Below, piece by piece: positions 10,135 to 18,286 of a DNA stretch of 64,000 bases. The first letter of the stretch is position 1. The number at the start of each line of letters is the position of its first letter. The stretch is taken from the NCBI GenBank assembly GCA_035541935.1, contig DATKMJ010000056.1, forward strand, positions 1-64,000, written 5' to 3'. The notes beneath the pieces are model-generated. The model was not told where the DNA came from. It worked only from the letters and a program-made list of their open reading frames with translations, and made no database searches. The position numbers and the translations under genes are program-made. Source of the DNA: Candidatus Binatia bacterium (lineage in GTDB: Bacteria; Vulcanimicrobiota; Vulcanimicrobiia; Vulcanimicrobiales; Vulcanimicrobiaceae).

Positions 10135-11222
10135 GCCGCGTTCTTTCTCGCCGCGAGCGCGTCGATCCGGGCGAGGATCGCGTCGAGCGGATCTCCGCCG
10201 GCCAGACGCGCCGCGGCATCGGTGAGTTCGCGCAGGCGCGGCTCGCCGGCGGCGCTCGCGAGCGCCGCGGCCAGGCCTCCGGCGCGCAGCTCGTCGTCGG
10301 TCAGCACGACCGCGGCGCCCGCTCGCTCGAAGCGCGTCGCGTTCGCCGTCTGGTGGTCCTCGGCGGCAAACGGATACGGAACGAGGATCGCCGGCTTACC
10401 GAGCGCCGCCAGTTCGCCAAGCGTCGAGGCGCCGGCGCGCGCCAGCACGAGATCGGCGACGGCATAGGCGTCGGCCATGTCGTCCAAGTACGGACGCGAG
10501 TGCGGCAAGCTCGCGCGCACGCGCTCGTAGTCGCCGGCCCCGGTCAGCGCGAGCACCTGCCAACCCGGCGGAACGGCGCCGCTCTCGACGAGCGCGACGA
10601 GCGCATCGTTGATCGAACGCGCGCCTTGGCTGCCGCCCATCGCGACGAGCGTTCGCAACGACGGGTCGAGACCGAGCGCGGCGATCGCGTCCTCGCGGCG
10701 CGGCAGCGCGCGCAACGACGCGCGAATCGGAACTCCGGTCGCCCTGTACTTGCGTTCCGCGCGCGAATCCGCGGGAGCCGAGCCCCAGATCTCGTCGACG
10801 ATCGGCGCCAGCAGCCGGTTCGTCAATCCCGGCGAGACGTTCGGCTCGAGGAGCACGACCGGAGCCGTCGAGAGGCCGAACGCGCGGCGAATGCGCGCGG
10901 CGAGCGCGACCGGAAAGCAGACGTAGCCGCCGGTCGCGATCACGAGATCCGGGCGGCGCGCCGCCAGCAGGCGAAGACTCTGCAAGGTTCCGCGCAGATT
11001 CGATGCGAGCGTCGCGAAGAGTCCGAACGAGAGCGCGCGGGGCAGCGGCCGGCTCGCGATCGTATCGAGCGCGTACCCCGCTTTCGGAACGATCGTCGCC
11101 TCGAGCCGGTCGGCGGCGCCGATGAACGCGATCTGGGCGCTCCGCCCGCGCAGCGCGTCGGCGATCGCGATCGCCGGATAGAGATGCCCGCCGGTGCCGC
11201 CGCCTGCGAAGACGACGGTCAC
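10131..11222 (-). CDS. murG: UDP-GlcNAc:undecaprenyl-PP-MurNAc-pentapeptide transferase
   Basis: Peripheral membrane glycosyltransferase that turns lipid I into lipid II. It is 363 residues. The N-terminal G-loop is VVFAGGGTGGHLYPAIAIADAL. The C-terminal donor-binding half has GGSQGARSINDAL and the loop RAGASTLGELAALGKPAILVPYPFAAEDHQTANA. GTG start, overlapping the last four bases of ftsW. The order ftsW-murG-murC is the classical dcw order. Confidence 0.97.
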   Translation of the reverse strand: MTVVFAGGGTGGHLYPAIAIADALRGRSAQIAFIGAADRLEATIVPKAGYALDTIASRPLPRALSFGLFATLASNLRGTLQSLRLLAARRPDLVIATGGYVCFPVALAARIRRAFGLSTAPVVLLEPNVSPGLTNRLLAPIVDEIWGSAPADSRAERKYRATGVPIRASLRALPRREDAIAALGLDPSLRTLVAMGGSQGARSINDALVALVESGAVPPGWQVLALTGAGDYERVRASLPHSRPYLDDMADAYAVADLVLARAGASTLGELAALGKPAILVPYPFAAEDHQTANATRFERAGAAVVLTDDELRAGGLAAALASAAGEPRLRELTDAAARLAGGDPLDAILARIDALAARKNAA

Positions 11223-12388
11223 GCGTTCCTGTTTATTCGGCGATGACGTCCGACGTTCGCGATGAGCGCGACGGCGATCAGATTAACGACGAGCGAGCTC
11301 CCGCCGAACGAGATGAAGGGCAGGGGAACGCCGGTTACCGGCCACGACGACGAGACCACGCCGATGTTGATGAATGCCTGGATCGTGATCATCGCCGCGC
11401 ATCCGACCGCCAGGAAGAATCCGAAGCGATCCGGCGCGGCGAGCGCGATCCGAATCGCCCGGTAGGCGAGCGTAACGAAGAGCACGATGACGGCGAGCGT
11501 GCCGATCAACCCGAGCTCCTCGCCGAGCACGGAGAAGATGAAGTCCGTGTACTGTTCCGGCAGATAGAAGAACTTTGCGCGCGACGCGCCGAGGCCGACG
11601 CCGAAGATGCCGCCGCTGCCGAGCGCCAAGAGCGATTGCACGATGTGGAAGCCCGTGTTCAACGGATCCTTCCAAGGGTCGACGAACGCAAAGATCCGCG
11701 CTCGCCGGTACGGGCTCGCGAGCACCGTCAGCGCGGCAAACGGAACCGTCGCGATCAAGACCGCGCCGAGATGAACGAGGCGCGCGCCGGCCGCGAAGAA
11801 GAGCGCCAGCGCGGTGAAGACGAGCAGACTCGCGGTTCCCATATCGGGTTCCTTGAGCACGAGCACCGCCATGATCGCGACCGGGACGCAAAGCGGGAAG
11901 AGACCGCGCGGCAGCGAGGTTATGCGCTCGCCGCGCGCCGACAGCGCCGCGGAGAGATAGATCACGAGCGCGAGCTTCGCGAACTCCGACGGTTCGAGGC
12001 TGAACGACGCGGTGCCGATCCAGCGGCGTCCGCCGTTGACGCCGAGGCCGATGTGCGGAACGAAGACGAGAACGAGGCCGATGCCCGCCGCGAGCAAGAG
12101 CCACGGCGCGACTTGGCGCAGACGCTGATACTGCAGCCGGTAGCATGCGTAGGCGGCGACGAGCCCGACCGCGAGCCAGACGAGTTGGCGCTTTAGATAG
12201 TAGGCGATGTCGCCGTGCTGCGCGTACGCCGTCGCGCTCGATGCCGAGAATACCATGACGAGCCCGATCCCGATGAGGGCGGCGACCGCTGCAAAGAGCA
12301 CGGTATCGAGCGGAGCCGCCGCGTGCGCCGGAAGCGGCGAGCCGTGCGCCGGATCTCGGCGCTGCCGAAGCGTCGCCGTGCTATGCAC
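11219..12388 (-). CDS. ftsW: SEDS-family peptidoglycan glycosyltransferase FtsW
   Basis: Multi-pass inner-membrane lipid II polymerase, the septal partner of the class B PBP encoded upstream. At 389 residues it has about ten hydrophobic segments. SEDS signatures are GRRWIGTASFSLEPSEFAKLA, LVLKEPDMGTASLL, NTGFHIVQSLLALGSGGIFGVGLG, FIFSVLGEELG and the C-terminal GVPLPFISFGGSSLVVNL. RodA is the alternative, but position between murD and murG supports FtsW. It overlaps murD by 8 bases. Confidence 0.95.
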   Translation of the reverse strand: MHSTATLRQRRDPAHGSPLPAHAAAPLDTVLFAAVAALIGIGLVMVFSASSATAYAQHGDIAYYLKRQLVWLAVGLVAAYACYRLQYQRLRQVAPWLLLAAGIGLVLVFVPHIGLGVNGGRRWIGTASFSLEPSEFAKLALVIYLSAALSARGERITSLPRGLFPLCVPVAIMAVLVLKEPDMGTASLLVFTALALFFAAGARLVHLGAVLIATVPFAALTVLASPYRRARIFAFVDPWKDPLNTGFHIVQSLLALGSGGIFGVGLGASRAKFFYLPEQYTDFIFSVLGEELGLIGTLAVIVLFVTLAYRAIRIALAAPDRFGFFLAVGCAAMITIQAFINIGVVSSSWPVTGVPLPFISFGGSSLVVNLIAVALIANVGRHRRINRNA

Positions 12389-13781
12389 CGGCGGGCTGCC
12401 TCAACGCTTCGACCGCGGCAGCGAAGCGCTCGCCGCGATCTTCGGCCGACGCGAACATGTCGAACGACGCGCACCCCGGCGAGAGCAATACGATGCCTCC
12501 CGGCGGCGCGAGTTCGCGCGCGCGACGCACCGCCGCCTCGATCGACTCGGCGCGTTCGCCGGCAACGCCGTCGGCGGCGCGCAGGATCTCGCCGGCGGTC
12601 TCGCCGATCGCGATCAGCGCCGAGGCGCGCTCGCGAATCTGCTCCCCCATCGCGTCGAACGCCATTCCTTTCGAACGTCCGCCGGCGATGAGAACGATCG
12701 GCCGGTCGTAGGTTCGCAGCGCGGCGATCACCGATGCGGGATTCGTTGCCTTCGAATCGTCGACGTAGCGCACGCCGTCGATCTCGGCGACCGTCTCGAG
12801 CCGGTGCGGCATCGGCACGAACGTTGCGACCGCATCGCGCAAGGCCGCCGGGGAGCAGCCGGCTGCGAGTGCGGCGAGCAGCGCCGCCATCGCGTTCGCA
12901 ACGTTGTGATCGCCGGCGAGCGGGATCTCGGCGCGCGTCACGACCGGGACCGGCCGCGGATCGCCCGCCACCGGAGCGTAGATAACGACGCCGTCGCGCA
13001 GGTACATCGTGGCCGCGTCGTCGCCGTCGAGCGAGAACCAGAGCTGACGCGCCTGGACGCGGGTATCTCCGTGACGCCAGTGGAGCGATCGGATGCGCGG
13101 GTCGTCGAGATTGCCGACGAACCAGTCGGTCAGCGATTGGTTCGCGCAGATGCGGTACTTCGCTTCGGCATACTCGTCCATCGAGTGGTAGCGATCGAGA
13201 TGATCGGGGGCGATGTTGAGCAGCACCGCGATCCGCGGTTTGAACGCGCGGATCGTCTCGAGTTGGAACGACGAGACCTCGGCGACCACCCACGCGTCCT
13301 CGCCGACACCGCGCACTTCCTTAATAAGCGGGTTGCCGATGTTGCCGCCGACGCGAACGGTCAGGCCGCAACTGCGCAGCAGGTGGCCGATCATGGCGGT
13401 CGTCGTCGACTTGCCCTTCGTTCCGGTAACGGCGACGATCGGCGCCTTGCAGAGCCTGTACGCAAGCTCGATCTCGCCGAAGACGGGAACGTTTGCCTCG
13501 TGGAGACGCCGCACGACGGGCGCTACCGGCGGCACGCCCGGCGAGAGCACGGCGCAGGTCAGCTCCCCGACTATCCGCTCGATCTCGCTCGCCTCGACGA
13601 AGCGCGCTCCGAAAGCGCTCGCCGTCGCGATCGCCTCACCGAGTTCGGCGCTCGGCTTCTCGTCGGTCGCGTAGAGCTTCACGCCCTGCTCGCCGAGCAC
13701 CTCGATGGACGCGAGGCCGCTGCGGCCGATGCCGATGACCAACACCGTGTCGCGCCGGTCGAACTGGTAGGCGTCGCTCAT
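12381..13781 (-). CDS. murD: UDP-N-acetylmuramoyl-L-alanine--D-glutamate ligase
   Basis: Adds D-Glu to UDP-MurNAc-L-Ala. The start is the ATG at 13779-13781, overlapping the mraY stop as ATGA; upstream in-frame sequence is a mraY shadow. It is 466 residues. Motifs are VLVIGIGRSGLASIEVL, the P-loop VTGTKGKSTTTAMIGHLL, NIAPDHLDRYHSMDEYAEAK, and the C-terminal MPHRLETVAEIDGVRYVDDSKATNP and IAGGRSKG. It couples mraY to ftsW in the operon. Confidence 0.97.
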   Translation of the reverse strand: MSDAYQFDRRDTVLVIGIGRSGLASIEVLGEQGVKLYATDEKPSAELGEAIATASAFGARFVEASEIERIVGELTCAVLSPGVPPVAPVVRRLHEANVPVFGEIELAYRLCKAPIVAVTGTKGKSTTTAMIGHLLRSCGLTVRVGGNIGNPLIKEVRGVGEDAWVVAEVSSFQLETIRAFKPRIAVLLNIAPDHLDRYHSMDEYAEAKYRICANQSLTDWFVGNLDDPRIRSLHWRHGDTRVQARQLWFSLDGDDAATMYLRDGVVIYAPVAGDPRPVPVVTRAEIPLAGDHNVANAMAALLAALAAGCSPAALRDAVATFVPMPHRLETVAEIDGVRYVDDSKATNPASVIAALRTYDRPIVLIAGGRSKGMAFDAMGEQIRERASALIAIGETAGEILRAADGVAGERAESIEAAVRRARELAPPGGIVLLSPGCASFDMFASAEDRGERFAAAVEALRQPAGA

Positions 13782-14749
13782 CGCGCGATCGCCCATCCGA
13801 GCAGCGAACAGAGCAGCGACGCAACCCAGAAGCGCTCCGTCACTCTCGTCTCGGGCCAGCCTCCGAGCTCGAAGTGATGGTGCAGCGGGCTCATCCGCAG
13901 AATGCGGCGCCCGCGCGTCGCCTTGAAGTACGAAACCTGCAAGATAACGGAGAGCGCTTCCGCCACGAAAACTCCGCCAACCACCACGAGCAACAGCATT
14001 TCGCCGCTGAGGATCGCTACGCCCGCGAGAAGCGCGCCGAGCGCGAGCGAGCCGGTGTCGCCCATGAACATCTTCGCGGGATGCCGGTTGAATAACAGGA
14101 AGCCCGCGCACGCGCCCGCACCCGCCGCGGCCGCGCTCGCGGGACCCGGCAGCGCCGTCGCCGACGCGACGAGCGCGCAGGCGGCGAGCGGCGGAATCAT
14201 CGTGCCGGCCGCGAGACCGTCGAGACCGTCGGTCAGGTTGACGGCGTGGGTCGTCGCCGTGATCGCGAGGATTCCGAGCACGAGCCAGAGCCAGTGCGGC
14301 CCGATGAGCCAGAACGTGCCGGCGTGGAAGAGCGCGTCGGGCCGCGCGAGACTCGACGACTCGGCCACGAGACGTAAGAAGATTACGGCGGCCAGTGCGG
14401 TCGCGAGAAGCTTCGTGCGCGCGCGCAATCCCCGGTTCGAGCCCGCGCGGATGGCGAGGAGGTCGTCAATCGCCCCGACGCCGGCGCAGAGCGCGACGAG
14501 GAGCACCAGCTCCGGCAGCAACGGAGCGCGCTCGATCGCGAGCACGCCGAGAAGTACGACGACGAAGATAATCCCGCCCATCGTCGGCGTCCCGGTTTTG
14601 ACGCCGTGCGTCTGCGGCGCGTCTTCGTAGGCCCGCTGACGCACGCCGAGCCGCTGGAAACTACAGAGCAGCACCGCTCCCGTCAATGCCGCGACCGCGA
14701 GGCCGAAGAGCGTCCAGAGAGCGAGCGCGAGGAGCGCGTGCCCGGTCAC
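13778..14749 (-). CDS. mraY: Phospho-N-acetylmuramoyl-pentapeptide-transferase
   Basis: Integral membrane enzyme that transfers phospho-MurNAc-pentapeptide to undecaprenyl phosphate to give lipid I. The start is the GTG at 14747-14749, overlapping the stop of the CofE-like gene (GTGA). It is 323 residues with about ten membrane helices. Signatures are HGVKTGTPTMGGIIF, NLTDGLDGLAAGT, KMFMGDTGSLALGALL and the His motif MSPLHHHFELGGWPETRV, all with intact catalytic Asp and His residues. Confidence 0.97.
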   Translation of the reverse strand: MTGHALLALALWTLFGLAVAALTGAVLLCSFQRLGVRQRAYEDAPQTHGVKTGTPTMGGIIFVVVLLGVLAIERAPLLPELVLLVALCAGVGAIDDLLAIRAGSNRGLRARTKLLATALAAVIFLRLVAESSSLARPDALFHAGTFWLIGPHWLWLVLGILAITATTHAVNLTDGLDGLAAGTMIPPLAACALVASATALPGPASAAAAGAGACAGFLLFNRHPAKMFMGDTGSLALGALLAGVAILSGEMLLLVVVGGVFVAEALSVILQVSYFKATRGRRILRMSPLHHHFELGGWPETRVTERFWVASLLCSLLGWAIAR

Positions 14750-15462
14750 GACGCGCCGCCGGAGAGCAGCGGATTGGCCCCGTCGCCGCGCCATTTGAGG
14801 ACGACGACCGGCGTCTGCTCGTCGCTGTTGCCGTGCGGATTCTCGAGCAGCGCCGATTCGACGCCGGCCGCATTCACGCCGCCGCCGGCGCCGAGGACCT
14901 TCGCGACGCGCAGGTCGTTCGCGTCGACGACTGCGGCCGCGACGCCGGTTCGCTCGAAGAGCGTGCGCGCGAACCCCGCGGGATCGCGCGGCGCGAGCAC
15001 GATGGCGCGCTCGTAGGGCGGCATCGTTCCCGTGTAGCCGTCGAAGGCGGCGATCGCACTTCCCATCACGCGGTAGAAGGCGCCGCGCACGCCGATGAGG
15101 CGCCCGGCAGCCTGCAAGAAGGTCGCGCAGAGAACGCGCCATCGGCCCGCGCTGTCGATGACGAGTTGCATGGACTCGGGCTGGCTGATCGTCGCCATCG
15201 GACCCGCCCGGCGCGCGAGCGCATAGGCGAGTCGCGACGGGCGAATCGCTTCAGCCGCCACGAACTCGCCTTGCGCGATGGCAACCGCGCTCTCGGAGAC
15301 GGCGATGACGTCGCCGGGCCGCGCGATGCCGCGCACCGCGCGGGCGACGAGCGCGGCGAGGTCGTCTCCCGGCCGAACGAGCGGCGTTCGAACCGGAATC
15401 GCCGTCAGGCCGGCGGGGAGGCCGGAGCGCGAGAGGGCGAGGCTCCGCATTGCAAGGCTCAC
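14746..15462 (-). CDS. CofE-like (coenzyme F420-0:gamma-glutamyl ligase family) protein in the dcw operon
   Basis: A 238-residue protein of the F420 gamma-glutamyl ligase fold family. It shows IPVRTPLVRPGDDLAALV and GDVIAVSESAVAIAQGE near the N-terminus, then MQLVIDSAGRWRVLCA, GAFYRVMGSAIAAFDGYTGTMPPYERAIVLAP, VVDANDLRVAKVLGAG and ENPHGNSDEQTPVVVLK. CofE itself adds gamma-linked Glu to F420; members in bacteria without an adjacent F420 pathway have, to my knowledge, no settled function. Here it overlaps murF at one end and mraY at the other by 4 bases each, so it is co-translated with lipid II enzymes. A role in modifying a wall precursor is inference only. The start is the GTG overlapping the murF stop. 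Confidence 0.8.
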   Translation of the reverse strand: MSLAMRSLALSRSGLPAGLTAIPVRTPLVRPGDDLAALVARAVRGIARPGDVIAVSESAVAIAQGEFVAAEAIRPSRLAYALARRAGPMATISQPESMQLVIDSAGRWRVLCATFLQAAGRLIGVRGAFYRVMGSAIAAFDGYTGTMPPYERAIVLAPRDPAGFARTLFERTGVAAAVVDANDLRVAKVLGAGGGVNAAGVESALLENPHGNSDEQTPVVVLKWRGDGANPLLSGGAS

Positions 15463-16841
15463 GAGCGCAACTCTTCGACGATCTCTTCCAACTTGTATTT
15501 ACGCGAGCCCTTGAGCAGCACGACGTCGTCGGGACGCGCGTGCTCGCGCAGCCATCGGGCTGCGTCCGCGTTCGTCTCGATCCGCACGATGCGCTCCGTG
15601 CCGAGCCCGCCGCGCTCCGCGCCGCTGGCGAGATCGCCGGCGTGCTCTCCCTGCACGAGCAGCAGCAGGTCGACGCTCCCGGCTGCGTGCTCGCCGACGC
15701 GTTCGTGCAGCGCGGCCGACTCCTCGCCCAGCTCGGCCATCCCCGCAAGAACGGCGATGCGACGCCCGGCCGTCTCCGCGGCGAAGGCGTCGAGCGCGGC
15801 GATCGTCCCGCTCGCGTTCGCGTTGTAGGCGTCGTAGATCAGCGCGACCCCGCCGGCGAGCGCAATCCGATCGTACCTTCCGTGCGGCAGCCGCGCGCAT
15901 GGAATCCGGCGGACGATCTCGTCGACGGCCACGCCGAGCTCGAGCGCGCCAGCGACGGCCGCCGCGAGGTTTGCGCGATTATGAAGCCCCGGAAGGCGCA
16001 CGTCGACCTCGTACTCGATCGTCGCACCGCGGTCGCGGCGGACGAGGCGCGTAGCGCCGTCGAACGCGATCAGCGGCTCCAATCCGCTCGGATGCTCGAT
16101 CGCATTGAGATCCCCGGCGAACCAAACGGGAGGATGCGCGAGCGAGCCGGCGCGACGGCGCGAGACCTCGTCTCGGGCGTTGAGGATCGCGCGCGCTCCC
16201 AGCGCGAAGAGCGACCACTTCGTCTCCTCGAGGCGCCGGCGCGAACCCATGATCTCGAGGTGCGCCTCGCCGACGTTCGTCAAGATGCCCAGTTGCGGGC
16301 GAACGATCTCGACGAGCGCCGCAATATCGCCGAACCGGCGCGCGCCGAGCTCGGCGATCACGACGTCGTTGCTCTCGTTCGCGGCGGCGAGAAGCAACTT
16401 GCTCACGCCGATCTCGTTGTTCTCGTTCTCCGGCGTCGCCGCGACGCGCTCGCCGTACTTCGCGACGAGCAGCGCGGCCAGCAGCTCCTTCGTCGTCGTC
16501 TTGCCCGCGCTTCCGGTGATCGCGACGACGCGGCCGCGAAAGAGGGCGCGCGCGGCGCCTGCCAGCGCCATGTAGGCCGCCTTCGTATCCGCGACGATCG
16601 CCGTCGCGACGCCTGCGACCGCGCGATCGGGTCGATCCACGACGAGCATCGCGGCGCCGCGGCGCGCTGCCTCGGCGACGAAGTCGTGTCCGTCGAAACG
16701 TTCGCCGTGCAGCGCGACGAACGTGTCGCCCGCTTCGAGGGTACGGGTGTCGGTGGTCGCTCGAACGCGCTCGGGAGCGGCCGCGGCGTCGTGGAGGCGC
16801 GCGCCCGTCGCGGCGATCGCGATCTCGAGAGGAAGGCTCAT
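15459..16841 (-). CDS. murF: UDP-MurNAc-tripeptide--D-alanyl-D-alanine ligase
   Basis: Adds D-Ala-D-Ala to complete the pentapeptide. It is 460 residues, with an ATG overlapping the murE stop. The N-terminal substrate domain has TTDTRTLEAGDTFVALHGERFDGHDF. The P-loop is ITGSAGKTTTKELLAALL, followed by TPENENNEIGVSKLLL, IAELGARRFGDIAALV and TNVGEAHLEIMGSRRRLEETKW. The C-terminal domain has GRYDRIALAGGVALIYDAYNANASGT and VLAGMAELGEES. The next gene downstream is the CofE-like protein. Confidence 0.97.
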   Translation of the reverse strand: MSLPLEIAIAATGARLHDAAAAPERVRATTDTRTLEAGDTFVALHGERFDGHDFVAEAARRGAAMLVVDRPDRAVAGVATAIVADTKAAYMALAGAARALFRGRVVAITGSAGKTTTKELLAALLVAKYGERVAATPENENNEIGVSKLLLAAANESNDVVIAELGARRFGDIAALVEIVRPQLGILTNVGEAHLEIMGSRRRLEETKWSLFALGARAILNARDEVSRRRAGSLAHPPVWFAGDLNAIEHPSGLEPLIAFDGATRLVRRDRGATIEYEVDVRLPGLHNRANLAAAVAGALELGVAVDEIVRRIPCARLPHGRYDRIALAGGVALIYDAYNANASGTIAALDAFAAETAGRRIAVLAGMAELGEESAALHERVGEHAAGSVDLLLLVQGEHAGDLASGAERGGLGTERIVRIETNADAARWLREHARPDDVVLLKGSRKYKLEEIVEELRS

Positions 16842-18286
16842 CGTCGCGCGAGCGCCTCGCGCGCGACCGCGGCATCGTCGAAGGGCAGCACGCGCTCGCC
16901 GACGATCTGATACGTCTCGTGACCCTTGCCTGCGATGAGGACGACGTCGCTCGCGCGCGCCTCTGCGATCGCCCGTTCGATCGCACGCCGGCGGTCGAGC
17001 TCGACGACGTGGTCGGCGCCGCCGACGCCGCGCTCGATCGCATCCACGATCGCTTGCGGCTCCTCGGAGCGCGGATTATCGCTCGTCAGGTAGATACGGT
17101 CGGCGTGCCGCGCGGCCACCGCGCCCATCTCCGCGCGCTTGCCGCGGTCGCGATCGCCGCCGCAGCCAAAGACGACCGCCAGCGAACCGCTCGTCGTCTC
17201 GCGCAGCGCGCGCAGCACGTTCTCGAGCGCGTCGGGGGTGTGGGCGTAATCCACCACGACGTTGACGCCGCCTGCGCTCAACCGTTCCATGCGCCCGGGG
17301 ACGCCCGGCATCGCGGCGAGGCCGCGCGCGCTCGTTGCGTCGTCGATTCCGCAGAGACGCGCGACGCCGATCGCCGCGAGCGCGTTCCAGACGTTGAACC
17401 GGCCGCCGACTTGCAGCTCGAAGCGCCGTCGGTCGAGTGTGAAGCGCGTCGCGTCGGACGCTACCTCGATATCCGCGGGCGCGAGCAGCGCCCCGGGTTG
17501 AGTTCCGTACGTTACGACCTCGCGTCCCTCGTCGCGAAGCTCGCCGGCCCATCGCGCTCCGTAGGCATCGTCGAGGTTGAGAACGGCTGCCGGCGCGAGC
17601 TCGAAGAGGCGGCGCTTCGCCGCGGCGTATGCCTCGAGCGTCTCGTGAAAGTCGAGATGGTCTCGGGTCACGTTCGTCAGCGCCGCGACGCGAAGGCGCA
17701 CGTCGTCGACGCGTCCGAGCGCGAGCGCGTGCGAACTGACCTCCATCGCGACGGCCTTCGCGCCGTCGTCGCGCATCTGCGCGAGCAACGCCTGGAGCTC
17801 GGGAGGCTGCGGCGTCGTGTTCTCCACCCGCCACCGGCGCGAACGAAATTCGGCGCCGACGGTTCCGATGATGCCGCACGGAATCTTCCCCGCATCGAAA
17901 ATCGCTGCGACCATGTGTGCCACGCTCGTCTTGCCGTTCGTGCCGGTGATGCCGATCGCATCGAGCGAGCGAGAAGGATCGTCGTAGAATGCGGCGGCGA
18001 GCAGCGAGAGCGCTCGCCGCGAATCGGCGACGGTGACGACCGTCGCGCTCGCGGGAACCGGCGTTGCGCGCTCGACGACGACCGCGGCCGCTCCGGCGGC
18101 GACGGCGTCCGCGGCGTGGTGATGGCCGTCGCTCTTCGTTCCACGCAACGCGACGAAGAGCTCGCCCGGCTTAACCGCGCGCGAGTCGATCGCGATGCCG
18201 GTAATCGGCAGATCCTGGTTGCCGCTAACGTCCGCCGCGGGCAGACGGCCGAGCAACGCCGTCAGCGGGACCCGTCTACCGTCCAT
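16838..18286 (-). CDS. murE: UDP-MurNAc-tripeptide synthetase (meso-DAP type)
   Basis: Adds the third stem-peptide residue. The ATG at 18284-18286 lies inside the last codons of the ftsI-type gene (11-base overlap) and gives 482 residues. It has ITGIAIDSRAVKPGELFVALRG, P-loop GITGTNGKTSVAHMV, ENTTPQPPELQ, LTNVTRDHLDFHETLEAYA, MERLSAGGVNVVVDYAHTPDALE and GCGGDRDRGKRAEM. The specificity motif reads DNPRSEEP; DNPR is the form found in meso-diaminopimelate-adding enzymes, so the wall is probably DAP type. The carbamylated Lys region LFVALRGTKSDGHHHA is also normal. Confidence 0.96.
   Translation of the reverse strand: MDGRRVPLTALLGRLPAADVSGNQDLPITGIAIDSRAVKPGELFVALRGTKSDGHHHAADAVAAGAAAVVVERATPVPASATVVTVADSRRALSLLAAAFYDDPSRSLDAIGITGTNGKTSVAHMVAAIFDAGKIPCGIIGTVGAEFRSRRWRVENTTPQPPELQALLAQMRDDGAKAVAMEVSSHALALGRVDDVRLRVAALTNVTRDHLDFHETLEAYAAAKRRLFELAPAAVLNLDDAYGARWAGELRDEGREVVTYGTQPGALLAPADIEVASDATRFTLDRRRFELQVGGRFNVWNALAAIGVARLCGIDDATSARGLAAMPGVPGRMERLSAGGVNVVVDYAHTPDALENVLRALRETTSGSLAVVFGCGGDRDRGKRAEMGAVAARHADRIYLTSDNPRSEEPQAIVDAIERGVGGADHVVELDRRRAIERAIAEARASDVVLIAGKGHETYQIVGERVLPFDDAAVAREALARR

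Noticed and set aside
14746-15462. A true F420 synthesis gene
   Set aside because: No other cof or fbi gene is in the window and the gene is locked inside the mur operon; name kept at family level.
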